A DNA stretch of 39,787 bases, from positions 1 through 39,787 of the forward strand of contig CAMYAE010000019.1 of NCBI GenBank assembly GCA_947253655.1. Reading direction: 5' to 3'. This document shows, in pieces, positions 22,598 to 30,861 of this stretch. Origin of the DNA: an uncultured Bacteroidales bacterium (GTDB taxonomy: Bacteria > Bacteroidota > Bacteroidia > Bacteroidales > UBA932). The translations under genes and the position numbers were made by a program. Within the stretch, counting starts at the first letter, position 1, and every line of letters starts with the position of its first letter. Under the pieces are notes generated by a model. That model worked only from the letters and a program-made list of their open reading frames with translations. It did no database searches and was not told the DNA's origin.

Positions 22598-24043
22598 ATG
22601 AAAAACGGTTTATTTACAGTAGTGGCTTCGGTCATATTGGCCGGCTTCACTGCTTTTGGAGTAGTCAAGGCATGCAATCCCGACAATTCTGTAGAAAGAG
22701 TCAGGAACGTGTCAGGAGAGAATATGTATAGAACTGTCAATCTGACAGACACTGATTACCCGGATTTGACATTTGCTGCGGAGTCGGCAGTGGATGCTGT
22801 TGTTTATGTGGAAGTTACTGCCAAGGCGATGCAGCAGTACCAGCTTGATCCGCTACTGAGGTATTTCTTCGGTTTCGGCGGTGATGAACCAAGGGAAAGA
22901 TTGAGGACCTCATGCGGCTCAGGTGTTATTATTCGCCCTGACGGATATATAGTCACGAATAATCATGTTGTTGCAAATGCCGAAAAGGTTCAGGTGACCT
23001 TGAATAACAATAAGAAATTTGAGGCAAAAGTGATAGGCACTGACCCTGCTACCGACGTCGCTTTGCTTAAGATTGAGGCTACGGGCCTGCCTGCATTGCA
23101 GTTCGGAGATTCCGACAATCTGCGTCTCGGTGAGTGGGTGCTGGCAATCGGCAGCCCGTTGGGCGAACAATTGAGAGGGACAATCACCGCCGGTATAGTC
23201 AGTGCCAAAGGCCGCTCTATGCCGGAAAGGGGGCAGTTCAAGATTGAGTCTTTCATCCAGACGGATGCTGCCGTAAATCCCGGCAATTCCGGTGGCGCCT
23301 TGGTTAATAAGGCCGGAGAATTGGTCGGCATAAATACCGCAATTATCTCCGAGACAAGAGCGTATTCAGGATATTCATTTGCCGTTCCTGTGAATATAGT
23401 CAAGAAGATTGTAGGAGATCTGATTGATTTCGGCACCGTGAGAAGGGCAAAACTTGGGGTGTCAATGGCGACAATGACTGATGAGATTGCGGAGAAAATG
23501 AAACTTTCTTTTGCAAAAGGCGTATATATAGACGAGGTTTTGAAAGGAAGTTCCGCAGATAAGGCCGGTATCAAGTCGAAAGATATAATTACCGCCATAG
23601 ATTCAACGGAGATTACGACAGCTTCCGCGTTGCAGGAGAAAGTAAACAGCTTTCATCCAGGTGATGTCGCCCTGTTCTCTCTTATCCGCGAGGACAAGGT
23701 CAAGAAAGTGGAAGTGACATTCCAGGGAGATGCCATGGCCACCGGTACAGTAGATACTGACGGCACGACAGCTTTCTACGGAGCCAAGATACGTGCTGCT
23801 TCAAAGGAGACCTTGGCGCGGTTTGGTTTGAAGCACGGGGTTGAGGTTGTGTCTGTCGGTGCCGGCAAGATGCTGGATGCAGGGGCTTCCGAGGGCTTCA
23901 TTATACAATTTGTGAATGATGAGCCTGTTAGCAAGGCCGAGGACGTAATAGCACTTGCAAAGAAAAGCAAGAGAGGGATTTATATAGCCGGAGTAACATC
24001 TACGGGCAAGTCTTCATTCTTCGCTTTCGGCAAGGATGAATAG
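22598..24043 (+). CDS. degP: DegP/HtrA-family periplasmic serine protease
   Basis: Envelope quality-control protease and chaperone that degrades misfolded periplasmic and outer-membrane proteins. The 481-residue protein begins with a signal sequence (hydrophobic about 4-24, SVILAGFTAFGVV) followed by KAC. Lipidation at that Cys is possible but the lipobox is weak. The trypsin-like domain has the full catalytic triad: His123 in NNHVV, Asp153 in ATDVALLKIE and Ser231 in NPGNSGGAL. A first PDZ domain follows (about 285-380, with KLGVSMATMTDEIA and SSADKAGIKSKDIITAI) and then a shorter second PDZ-like region (about 395-475). It is divergent from dnaN and closed by a strong terminator. A terminator-like hairpin sits in its leader. 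Confidence 0.95.
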   Translation: MKNGLFTVVASVILAGFTAFGVVKACNPDNSVERVRNVSGENMYRTVNLTDTDYPDLTFAAESAVDAVVYVEVTAKAMQQYQLDPLLRYFFGFGGDEPRERLRTSCGSGVIIRPDGYIVTNNHVVANAEKVQVTLNNNKKFEAKVIGTDPATDVALLKIEATGLPALQFGDSDNLRLGEWVLAIGSPLGEQLRGTITAGIVSAKGRSMPERGQFKIESFIQTDAAVNPGNSGGALVNKAGELVGINTAIISETRAYSGYSFAVPVNIVKKIVGDLIDFGTVRRAKLGVSMATMTDEIAEKMKLSFAKGVYIDEVLKGSSADKAGIKSKDIITAIDSTEITTASALQEKVNSFHPGDVALFSLIREDKVKKVEVTFQGDAMATGTVDTDGTTAFYGAKIRAASKETLARFGLKHGVEVVSVGAGKMLDAGASEGFIIQFVNDEPVSKAEDVIALAKKSKRGIYIAGVTSTGKSSFFAFGKDE

Positions 24044-24061
24044 ACACAGGTGTTTTGATTC

Positions 24062-24104
24062 ATTCCCGTCGGGGTGGGGCAAGCCTGACCCGACGGGAAT
24101 TTTT
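24062..24104 (+). terminator. Intrinsic terminator after degP
   Basis: ATTCCCGTCGGG (24062-24073) pairs perfectly with CCCGACGGGAAT (24089-24100), followed by TTTTT. This 12-bp GC-rich stem is the strongest terminator in the window and separates degP from rpoD. Confidence 0.92.
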
Positions 24105-24126
24105 ATGATAAACTTTATAAATATAT

Positions 24127-24987
24127 ATGAGACAACTTAAGATTACAAAATCCATTACAAATCGCGAAAGCGCATCGCTCGACAAGTATCTTCAAGAGAT
24201 TGGCAGAGAGGAGCTTGTTACCCCGGAGGAGGAGGTTGAACTTGCGCAAAGGATTAGGAGCGGAGACCAGGCTGCCTTGGAAAAACTTACGAGAGCCAAT
24301 CTCCGATTTGTGGTATCTGTTGCTAAACAGTATCAAAATCAAGGACTTAGCCTGCCTGACCTTATCAATGAAGGCAATCTCGGACTAATAAAAGCAGCTG
24401 AAAAATTTGATGAGACAAGGGGCTTTAAGTTCATTTCCTATGCCGTATGGTGGATTCGCCAATCGATTCTTCAAGCTCTTGCCGAGCAGTCAAGGATTGT
24501 AAGGTTGCCTTTGAATCAGGTAGGCTCTCTCAACAAGATTAACAAGGCTTTGTCAAAGTTTGAGCAGGAGAATGAGAGACAGCCGTCAAGCGAAGAGTTG
24601 TCGGAGATGATTGACGTGCCTAAGGACAAGATTTCTGACACACTGAGGGTGTCCGGGAGGCATGTTTCCGTGGATGCTCCATTCGTTGAGGGTGAGGATA
24701 ACAGCCTTTTGGATGTCCTGCCTAATGACGATTCCCCAAGTGCAGATAAGGGGCTTTTCAATGAATCTCTGAATACCGAAATAGAAAGGGCACTTTCGAC
24801 ATTGTCAGGCCGGGAGAGGGAAATCATCAAGTCTTTCTTCGGCATAGGATGTCAGGAAATGACTTTGGAGGAAATAGGAGAGCGGTTTGGCCTTACGAGG
24901 GAGAGGGTGCGCCAGATTAAGGAAAAGGCAATCAGAAGGCTGAAAAGTCCTTCAAGAAGCAAACTTCTAAAAGGATATTTGGGCTGA
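24127..24987 (+). CDS. rpoD: Primary RNA polymerase sigma factor (sigma-70 family)
   Basis: Housekeeping sigma factor of the Bacteroidota type (sigma-ABfr group). At 286 residues it lacks region 1.1 and the long non-conserved region of proteobacterial RpoD. Region 1.2 is SLDKYLQEIGREELVTPEEE. Region 2 has NLRFVVSVAKQYQNQGLSLPDLINEGNLGLIKA and FKFISYAVWWIRQSI, read here in two pieces of the core-binding and -10-recognition helices. Region 3 is RLPLNQVGSLNKI. Region 4 ends in the helix-turn-helix MTLEEIGERFGLTRERVRQI. This factor recognises the -33 TTG / -7 TAnnTTTG promoters found throughout the window. The stop codon overlaps the argS start (TGATG), so the two are translationally coupled. Confidence 0.96.
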   Translation: MRQLKITKSITNRESASLDKYLQEIGREELVTPEEEVELAQRIRSGDQAALEKLTRANLRFVVSVAKQYQNQGLSLPDLINEGNLGLIKAAEKFDETRGFKFISYAVWWIRQSILQALAEQSRIVRLPLNQVGSLNKINKALSKFEQENERQPSSEELSEMIDVPKDKISDTLRVSGRHVSVDAPFVEGEDNSLLDVLPNDDSPSADKGLFNESLNTEIERALSTLSGREREIIKSFFGIGCQEMTLEEIGERFGLTRERVRQIKEKAIRRLKSPSRSKLLKGYLG

Positions 24988-26777
24988 TGACACCGGAGAT
25001 ATATTTGCAGGTCAAGGCTTCAGAAGCCGTCAAGGCCTTGTATGGAGTTGAAATTCAGCCGGAAGAGCTTCAGGTTCAGGTTACAAGAAAAGAGTTTGAG
25101 GGAGATTATACCTTAGTGACTTTCCCTCTGCTCAGAATTTCGCATTGCTCCCCGGAGAACACCGGAAATGCAATAGGGGAGTGGCTTGTGGCGAATGTGC
25201 CGGAAATAGCCGGCTATAATTCAGTGAAAGGCTTCTTGAATATCTTGTTCTCTTATATATATTGGAACGAGTTATTCGCCGAGATAGTCGGAAATAAGGA
25301 ATTCGGCTGTCTTGAATCTACGGGCAAGAATATAATGGTGGAGTTTTCATCTCCAAATACCAACAAGCCCCTTCATCTCGGACATATAAGGAACAATCTG
25401 CTTGGCGATTCCGTCTCAAGGCTTCTTGAGGCCAACGGCAACAATGTAATCAAGGCTACCTTGGTGAATGACAGGGGAATTCATATATGCAAGTCAATGC
25501 TTGCATGGAAAGAACTTTTCAACGGTGCGACCCCCGAAAGTTCCGGAAAGAAAGGAGACCACCTTGTGGGGGATTGCTACGTGGCATTCAGCAATCTGCT
25601 TAAAAAGCAAGTTGCCGAGATGACTGCCGCAGGCGTGCCTGAAGATGAGGCTGAGAAGGAAGCCCCTTGCATGAAAGAGGCTCACGATATGCTTGTAAAG
25701 TGGGAGAATGGGGACAAGGAGGTCAGGGATTTGTGGAGCATGATGAACGGTTGGGTCTTCAAGGGCTTCGACGAAACATACAAATCTCTTGGAATTACTT
25801 TCGATAAGACAGACTACGAATCGAAAAATTATCTGTTGGGGAAAGAGTTGGTTGCCAAAGGTCTGGAAACGGGCGTCTTCGAACGGGACGCTGACGGTTC
25901 CGTCTGGTGCGATCTTACTTCAGAGGGTCTTGACAGAAAGCTTGTCCTGCGCGGTGACGGTACGTCCGTATATATAACCCAGGATCTGGGCACGGCAGAA
26001 AAGCGCTTCTCCGAGTACCGTCTGGATTCCCACATCTATGTCGTCGGCAACGAGCAGGACTACCATTTCCAGGTGCTCAAGTTGATTCTTAAGAAATTAG
26101 GTTTCAAATGGGCTGACAGCATATATCATTTGTCTTACGGCATGGTTGAATTGCCAGAGGGCAAGATGAAGTCCAGAGAGGGGACTGTGGTGGATGCCGA
26201 CGATCTGATAGATAAGATGTACCGTGAGGCCAGGGCCACCTCATTGGAGGCCGGAAAACTGGCCGATATGGAGCCGGAGGAGCAGGAGAGGCTGTTTAGG
26301 ATGATAGGGCTTGGCGCTCTTAAGTATTTCATAATCAAGGTTGATCCTAAGAAGACAATGTTGTTCAATCCGAAAGAATCAATAGATTTCAACGGAAACA
26401 CAGGACCTTTCATCCAATACACCCACGCCAGAATCCGTTCTATTCTCAGAAAAGCGGATGAACAGGGTATTTCCCGTTTGGCGGCGGAGATTGACAAATC
26501 GCCGGAGCCGTCCGCTAAGGAGATAAGGCTGATAAAATTGCTGAATATCTACCCGTCCAAGCTTGCAGAAGCCGGTCAGGCCTTGGCTCCTTCGATTGTG
26601 GCCAACTATGCGTACGACCTGGCTAAGGAATTCAATCAGTATTACCATGACACCCAGATTTTAAGGGAGGAAGATCAGAAGATCCGGTCTTTCAGGTTAT
26701 GTCTGATCGAGACCCTTGCCTCCGTATTGGTAAAAGCAATGGGCATACTCGGAATCGAATTGCCTGAAAGGATGTAA
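24987..26777 (+). CDS. argS: Arginyl-tRNA synthetase
   Basis: Class I synthetase that charges tRNA-Arg. In the 596-residue protein the N-terminal Arg-tRNA-synthetase-specific domain spans about 1-110. The HIGH-type signature is HLGH at 130-133, in SSPNTNKPLHLGHIRNNLLG. The KMSKS equivalent is GKMKSREGTVVDADDLID. The C-terminal anticodon-binding DALR domain shows NYAYDLAKEFNQYYHD. A few residues in the catalytic domain (around GATPESSGKKGDHLVGDCYV) form the usual Bacteroidota insertion. The ATG shares its A with the rpoD stop codon. A radical SAM gene follows after 21 nt in the same orientation. Confidence 0.97.
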   Translation: MTPEIYLQVKASEAVKALYGVEIQPEELQVQVTRKEFEGDYTLVTFPLLRISHCSPENTGNAIGEWLVANVPEIAGYNSVKGFLNILFSYIYWNELFAEIVGNKEFGCLESTGKNIMVEFSSPNTNKPLHLGHIRNNLLGDSVSRLLEANGNNVIKATLVNDRGIHICKSMLAWKELFNGATPESSGKKGDHLVGDCYVAFSNLLKKQVAEMTAAGVPEDEAEKEAPCMKEAHDMLVKWENGDKEVRDLWSMMNGWVFKGFDETYKSLGITFDKTDYESKNYLLGKELVAKGLETGVFERDADGSVWCDLTSEGLDRKLVLRGDGTSVYITQDLGTAEKRFSEYRLDSHIYVVGNEQDYHFQVLKLILKKLGFKWADSIYHLSYGMVELPEGKMKSREGTVVDADDLIDKMYREARATSLEAGKLADMEPEEQERLFRMIGLGALKYFIIKVDPKKTMLFNPKESIDFNGNTGPFIQYTHARIRSILRKADEQGISRLAAEIDKSPEPSAKEIRLIKLLNIYPSKLAEAGQALAPSIVANYAYDLAKEFNQYYHDTQILREEDQKIRSFRLCLIETLASVLVKAMGILGIELPERM

Positions 26778-26798
26778 CTTACTAATATTATCGCCGGT

Positions 26799-28520
26799 AT
26801 GAATGAAAAGGCCTATATGTTTCCGACCTCTAAAAAGGAGGTTGAAGCCCTTGGATGGGACTATATAGACGTGATTATTTTTACCGGCGACGCTTTTGTA
26901 GACCACCCCTCTTTCGGTACAGCCTGCATTGCCCGGTGGCTCCAGAAATTCGGTTATAGAGTGGCTGTAGTGCCTCAGCCTAACTGGAGGGATGATCTTA
27001 GAGATTTCAAGAAACTCGGCATCCCAAGGCTGTATTTTGCCGTCAATTCAGGTGCAATGGATTCCATGGTGAATCATTATACGGCTGCCAAGCGTATCAG
27101 GCACGATGACGCCTATACTCCTGACGGACGGGCCGGCCAAAGGCCGGATTATGCCGTAACCGTATATTCCCGGATTCTTAAAAAACTCTATCCTGATATT
27201 CCGCTTGTAATAGGCGGAATAGAAGCTTCATTAAGGCGTCTCACCCATTACGACTGGTGGAGAGACAGCCTGCTTCCGTCGATTCTTGTCACCGCCGGTG
27301 CGGACTATCTAAGTTATGGAATGGGGGAGAAGACCATATTGGAGCTTACCAGAGGCATAGAGGCTGGAAGAAATTTGTCGGACATGCGCAGAATTCCGCA
27401 GATTGCCTTCTTTATGACAGGACGGCCAAAGGTGAAAGATGCCGTTGTGCTGGAATCTTATGAAAACTGTCTGAAAGACAAGGCCGCATTGGCAAGGAAT
27501 TTCCATGAGATAGAGACCCATGCAAATATGATGCACCCGTCGGTGATAATTGAACCGGTCGGAGATGGCTATGTGCAAGTAAATCCCCCTTATCCGCCCT
27601 CTACCGAAGAGGAGATGGATTCGTTCTGGGACCTTCCTTTCACGAAGTTGCCGCATCCGCGCTATAGGGACAAGCGGATACCGGCATACGATATGATCAA
27701 GTATTCCATAACGACACATCGCGGCTGCTTCGGAGGCTGCAACTTCTGCACTATAGCCGCACATCAGGGCAAATTCATCCAATCAAGGAGTGAGAAGTCC
27801 ATCAAGGACGAGGTCAGGACACTTGTCGGACTGCCCGGCTTCGCCGGAAATATATCAGATTTGGGGGCTCCTACGGCGAACATGTACGGCATGAAAGGGA
27901 AAAACCTTGATGTGTGTGATGTTTGCCGCAGAAAGTCCTGTCTTTATCCGGCTCCTTGTCCGAATTTGGATAGATCGCATGCGAGGCTGCTCAAGCTCTA
28001 TAAGGAGGTGGACAGCATACGCGGAATAAGGCATTCCTATATCGGCTCCGGAATCAGGTATGATCTCTTCCTTAATGAAAAAGGCTATGTGGACAAGACT
28101 TCAAGGCCATATCTCCGGGAACTGATTCTCAACCATACTTCAGGCCGTCTGAAAGTGGCTCCCGAACATACTGAGGATAAGGTGCTTCACTATATGGCGA
28201 AGCCGTCGTTCAAATTGTTTGAAAGACTCAGAATCGAATTTGATAAAATCACTTCCGAAGAGGGCCGGCGTACCGGGATTGTGCCGTATTTCATTTCATC
28301 GCATCCGGGCTGCACCATGAGGGATATGGAGAAACTGTCACGCAATCCGGCTCTGAAAGGTATCTTCATGGAGCAGGTGCAGGATTTTACCCCAACCCCT
28401 ATGACAACAGCTTCAGTAATGTTCTATTCCGGTATTGATCCGCGCGATATGAAGCCGGTTTTTGTGGAACGAGACCTTGAAAAAAAGAAGCTTCAAAAGT
28501 CATTCTTCTTCAAAAAGTAG
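26799..28520 (+). CDS. YgiQ-family radical SAM protein
   Basis: A 573-residue member of the YgiQ / UPF0313 family, whose reaction is unknown. The N-terminal domain (about 1-290) includes the well-conserved FTGDAFVDHPSFG and IGGIEASLRRLTHYDWW. The radical SAM core begins at HRGCFGGCNFCTIAAHQG, with cluster cysteines 310, 314 and 317. A further cysteine group, VCDVCRRKSC..PAPCPN at about 372-390, could bind an extra metal. The C-terminal part is shorter than in relatives of 600-730 residues that end in a DUF3362 domain, and it stops soon after the VQDFTPTPMT motif with a Lys-rich tail. It follows argS by 21 nt and is probably in the rpoD operon. Confidence 0.92.
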   Translation: MNEKAYMFPTSKKEVEALGWDYIDVIIFTGDAFVDHPSFGTACIARWLQKFGYRVAVVPQPNWRDDLRDFKKLGIPRLYFAVNSGAMDSMVNHYTAAKRIRHDDAYTPDGRAGQRPDYAVTVYSRILKKLYPDIPLVIGGIEASLRRLTHYDWWRDSLLPSILVTAGADYLSYGMGEKTILELTRGIEAGRNLSDMRRIPQIAFFMTGRPKVKDAVVLESYENCLKDKAALARNFHEIETHANMMHPSVIIEPVGDGYVQVNPPYPPSTEEEMDSFWDLPFTKLPHPRYRDKRIPAYDMIKYSITTHRGCFGGCNFCTIAAHQGKFIQSRSEKSIKDEVRTLVGLPGFAGNISDLGAPTANMYGMKGKNLDVCDVCRRKSCLYPAPCPNLDRSHARLLKLYKEVDSIRGIRHSYIGSGIRYDLFLNEKGYVDKTSRPYLRELILNHTSGRLKVAPEHTEDKVLHYMAKPSFKLFERLRIEFDKITSEEGRRTGIVPYFISSHPGCTMRDMEKLSRNPALKGIFMEQVQDFTPTPMTTASVMFYSGIDPRDMKPVFVERDLEKKKLQKSFFFKK

Positions 28521-28547
28521 GAATTTTTCAAAAAAAATTGCAAAAAG

Positions 28548-28579
28548 TTGTAGCGATTGAGAAAAATGTCCTATTATTG
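28548..28579 (+). promoter_or_regulatory. Candidate promoter of the acidic-protein gene
   Basis: TTG at 28548-28550 and TATTATTG at 28572-28579 (one mismatch to TAnnTTTG), spaced 21 nt, lie about 40 nt before ATG 28620. The match is approximate. Confidence 0.4.
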
Positions 28580-28619
28580 CATCGTGAACTATGACTTAAT
28601 ATAAATTTTATTCAGATTT

Positions 28620-28985
28620 ATGCTATCATCAAATAAGAAGAGGATTGTTGTAAGTTACGAGAAGATGTCCCCCGCTCTTGCAGAGGTGTTCGCCGAAAAA
28701 TATCCGAAAGGCTTCAGTGACTATTTCCAGGATCTTGTCAAATATGACAAGCCGGACGGTACAAGCTTTTATGCCGTAACTATTGAAACAGAAGACACTA
28801 TATCCTTGGTAAGGATTAAGGTCAAGACCGATGACATCGAGGATATAGAAAGGTGGCTGGACGGAGACGATGATGAGAACGAAGAGTCGTCATCATCCGA
28901 TGCCGGAGGGGACAACACCGAGGACCTGCCGGATGACAATATAGGCCAATATTCTACTAACGAAGACGATAGCACGGACGCGTAG
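28620..28985 (+). CDS. Small highly acidic protein of unknown function
   Basis: Not assigned to a known function. The 121-residue soluble protein has a compact N-terminal half (about 1-78) with predicted mixed alpha/beta structure: RIVVSYEKMSPALAEVFAEK, then FYAVTIETEDTISLVRIKV. A disordered, very acidic, Ser-rich tail follows (about 80-121, DGDDDENEESSSSD and similar). Such tails often keep proteins soluble or mimic nucleic acid, but no role is shown here. Similar small acidic proteins occur in many Bacteroidales, as far as I recall, so it is probably real; it also has its own promoter-like sequence and a terminator-like hairpin just downstream. No signal peptide or membrane segment. Confidence 0.75.
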   Translation: MLSSNKKRIVVSYEKMSPALAEVFAEKYPKGFSDYFQDLVKYDKPDGTSFYAVTIETEDTISLVRIKVKTDDIEDIERWLDGDDDENEESSSSDAGGDNTEDLPDDNIGQYSTNEDDSTDA

Positions 28986-29010
28986 ACGCTGAAGCTCTTA
29001 TAGGCAATAT

Positions 29011-29056
29011 AAGAGGAAGTTGGGAAGTAAAATAACTTTTCAGTCTTCCTCTTTCT
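29011..29056 (+). terminator. Probable terminator between the acidic-protein gene and the ClC gene
   Basis: AAGAGGAAG (29011-29019) pairs with CTTCCTCTT (29045-29053), followed by a T-rich tail. The 25-nt loop contains AGT/ACT complementarity. It lies between the two genes and directly before the next -7 element. Confidence 0.55.
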
Positions 29057-29060
29057 TTAT

Positions 29061-29068
29061 TATATTTG
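29061..29068 (+). promoter_or_regulatory. ClC gene promoter -7 element
   Basis: TATATTTG matches TAnnTTTG exactly. It overlaps the first possible TTG start codon of the ClC frame (29066), so the true translation start should be further downstream. Confidence 0.55.
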
Positions 29069-30850
29069 TATATTGTGTTTGGGATATTTTCAAAATTGAA
29101 GGATGCCGTAAGGAAGATTCCGGAGAAGAACATGCTTCTCATACTCTCCCTTGCCGTCGGCATTGCCTGTGGACTGGCGGCTGTACTGCTGACCGTCACT
29201 GTTAATTCAATCCACAGGGCACTGACATCCTGGTTCAACAACGAGTGGTACAATTTCTTGTATTTGGTATATCCCGGAATCGGAATGCTTCTGTCACTTA
29301 TATTGTTGAAATATGTCGTCAAGGACAATATCGGCCACGGTGTGACGAAGGTGCTGGTGGCAGTGTCGAAAAAAGAGTCTAGAATTAAGCCTCATAATAT
29401 GTGGTCCTCAATTCTTACCAGCTCCCTTACGATCGGCTTCGGAGGCTCTGTAGGAGCAGAGGCCCCTATTGTCTATACCGGGGCGGCCATAGGCTCTAAT
29501 TTCGCCAGATATATGGGAATGTCATATCGTAACATAACCATTTTGCTTGGATGCGGGGCGGCAGGGGCTGTAGCCGGCATATTCAAAGCCCCTTTGGCAG
29601 GTATATTGTTCACATTGGAAATCCTGCTTTTCAATATATCCATGACTTCAATGATGCCACTGCTGCTGTCCACGGTATCAGCAACGGTTGTATCCTATAT
29701 ATTCCTCGGAGACACCTTGCCTTTTCAATGCTCTATTTCCCCTTTCAATATGGGGAATATCCCTTTCTATATACTTCTGGGCATATTCTGCGGCGGATGC
29801 TCCATATATTTTCTCAGGACAACCCTATGGTTAGAGGACACTATGGCGAATATCAAGAGTCCTTATGCCAAATGGGCTGTCAGTGCAATCGGGTTGGGGC
29901 TTCTGATTTTCCTCTTGCCGCCGCTATATGGCGAAGGGTACGATGCCCTCTACCCTTTGCTTAACGGACTTGAGGTGAATTATGACGGCGAGACCATCCT
30001 TTCGCCTATGCTGCATACACCGTGGATGGTCCCTGTTTTTTTCTTTATTGTGCTGATTCTTAAAGTGTTGTCCATGACACTTACAAATTCTGGCGGTGGA
30101 GTAGGAGGTACTTTCGGTCCTACGTTGTTCGTAGGTGCAATGGCCGGTTTTGTTCTGGCAAGGGTGATTAATCTGATATTTGCCGGCACGTCTTCCATAG
30201 TTCCGGAACAGAATTTCGTGCTTGTGGGCATGGGCGGTCTCATGGCCGGTGTGATGCAGGCACCTATGACGGCAATTTTCCTGATTGCCGAAATAACCGG
30301 GGGATATGAGTTGCTTCTGCCTCTTATCATAACGGCTACAATTTCTTTCGGCACAATCAGGATTGTGGAAAAATATTCTATATACACCAAGCGGATAGCC
30401 CATACCGGGGAACTGCTTACACACGACAGCGACAAGGCCGTCCTCACATTGTTGAAGACGTCTGATCTCATTGAGACCAATTTCAGTCCGGTTCCGATAG
30501 ATGCGACCTTGGGCGAATTTGTGGACATTATTTCCAATTCCATAAGAAATATCTTTCCGGTCGTGGACTCTACAGGACATTTTCAAGGCTACGTGGCTTT
30601 GGAAGATGTACGCAAGGATATGTTTCTCACCGAATTATACGACAAACAGCATGTATACAACTATATGCGGTCAGCTCCGGAATATGTGTATGAAAATGAG
30701 GGTATGGACAGTGTAATGCACAAGTTCGAAAAGACAGAAGCATGGAATCTTCCCGTTGTCATGGAAGACAGGACCTATATAGGTTTCGTATCTAAATCTA
30801 AAATTTTCTCATCATATAGGAACGAGTTGAAAGTACTCTCACAGGATTAA
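29066..30850 (+). CDS. ClC-family chloride channel or Cl-/H+ antiporter with CBS domains
   Basis: Inner-membrane ClC protein of about 570-594 residues, with an N-terminal multi-helix ClC core and two cytoplasmic CBS domains (about 445-590) expected to bind adenine nucleotides. Anion-pathway motifs are present: GHGVTKV, then GGSVGAEAPIVYTGAAIGS with the gating glutamate at about residue 132 (numbered from the first TTG), and SGGGVGGTFGPTLFVGAMAG. The start is uncertain. TTG 29066 overlaps the promoter, GTG 29075 would be leaderless, TTG 29096 gives a leader of about 20 nt, and ATG 29132 starts inside the conserved N-terminal amphipathic helix. I favour 29075 or 29096 but report the longest frame. 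tex follows after 11 nt. Confidence 0.9.
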   Translation: MYIVFGIFSKLKDAVRKIPEKNMLLILSLAVGIACGLAAVLLTVTVNSIHRALTSWFNNEWYNFLYLVYPGIGMLLSLILLKYVVKDNIGHGVTKVLVAVSKKESRIKPHNMWSSILTSSLTIGFGGSVGAEAPIVYTGAAIGSNFARYMGMSYRNITILLGCGAAGAVAGIFKAPLAGILFTLEILLFNISMTSMMPLLLSTVSATVVSYIFLGDTLPFQCSISPFNMGNIPFYILLGIFCGGCSIYFLRTTLWLEDTMANIKSPYAKWAVSAIGLGLLIFLLPPLYGEGYDALYPLLNGLEVNYDGETILSPMLHTPWMVPVFFFIVLILKVLSMTLTNSGGGVGGTFGPTLFVGAMAGFVLARVINLIFAGTSSIVPEQNFVLVGMGGLMAGVMQAPMTAIFLIAEITGGYELLLPLIITATISFGTIRIVEKYSIYTKRIAHTGELLTHDSDKAVLTLLKTSDLIETNFSPVPIDATLGEFVDIISNSIRNIFPVVDSTGHFQGYVALEDVRKDMFLTELYDKQHVYNYMRSAPEYVYENEGMDSVMHKFEKTEAWNLPVVMEDRTYIGFVSKSKIFSSYRNELKVLSQD

Positions 30851-30861
30851 AGCCAGCCACA

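Noticed and set aside
24199..24388. Small second frame inside rpoD
   Set aside because: Overlaps conserved sigma region 1.2-2 in another frame; no start signal.
29924..30586. 220-codon minus-strand open frame, Cys/His-rich
   Set aside because: Antisense to the ClC gene; the His/Cys content mirrors the codon use of the real gene.
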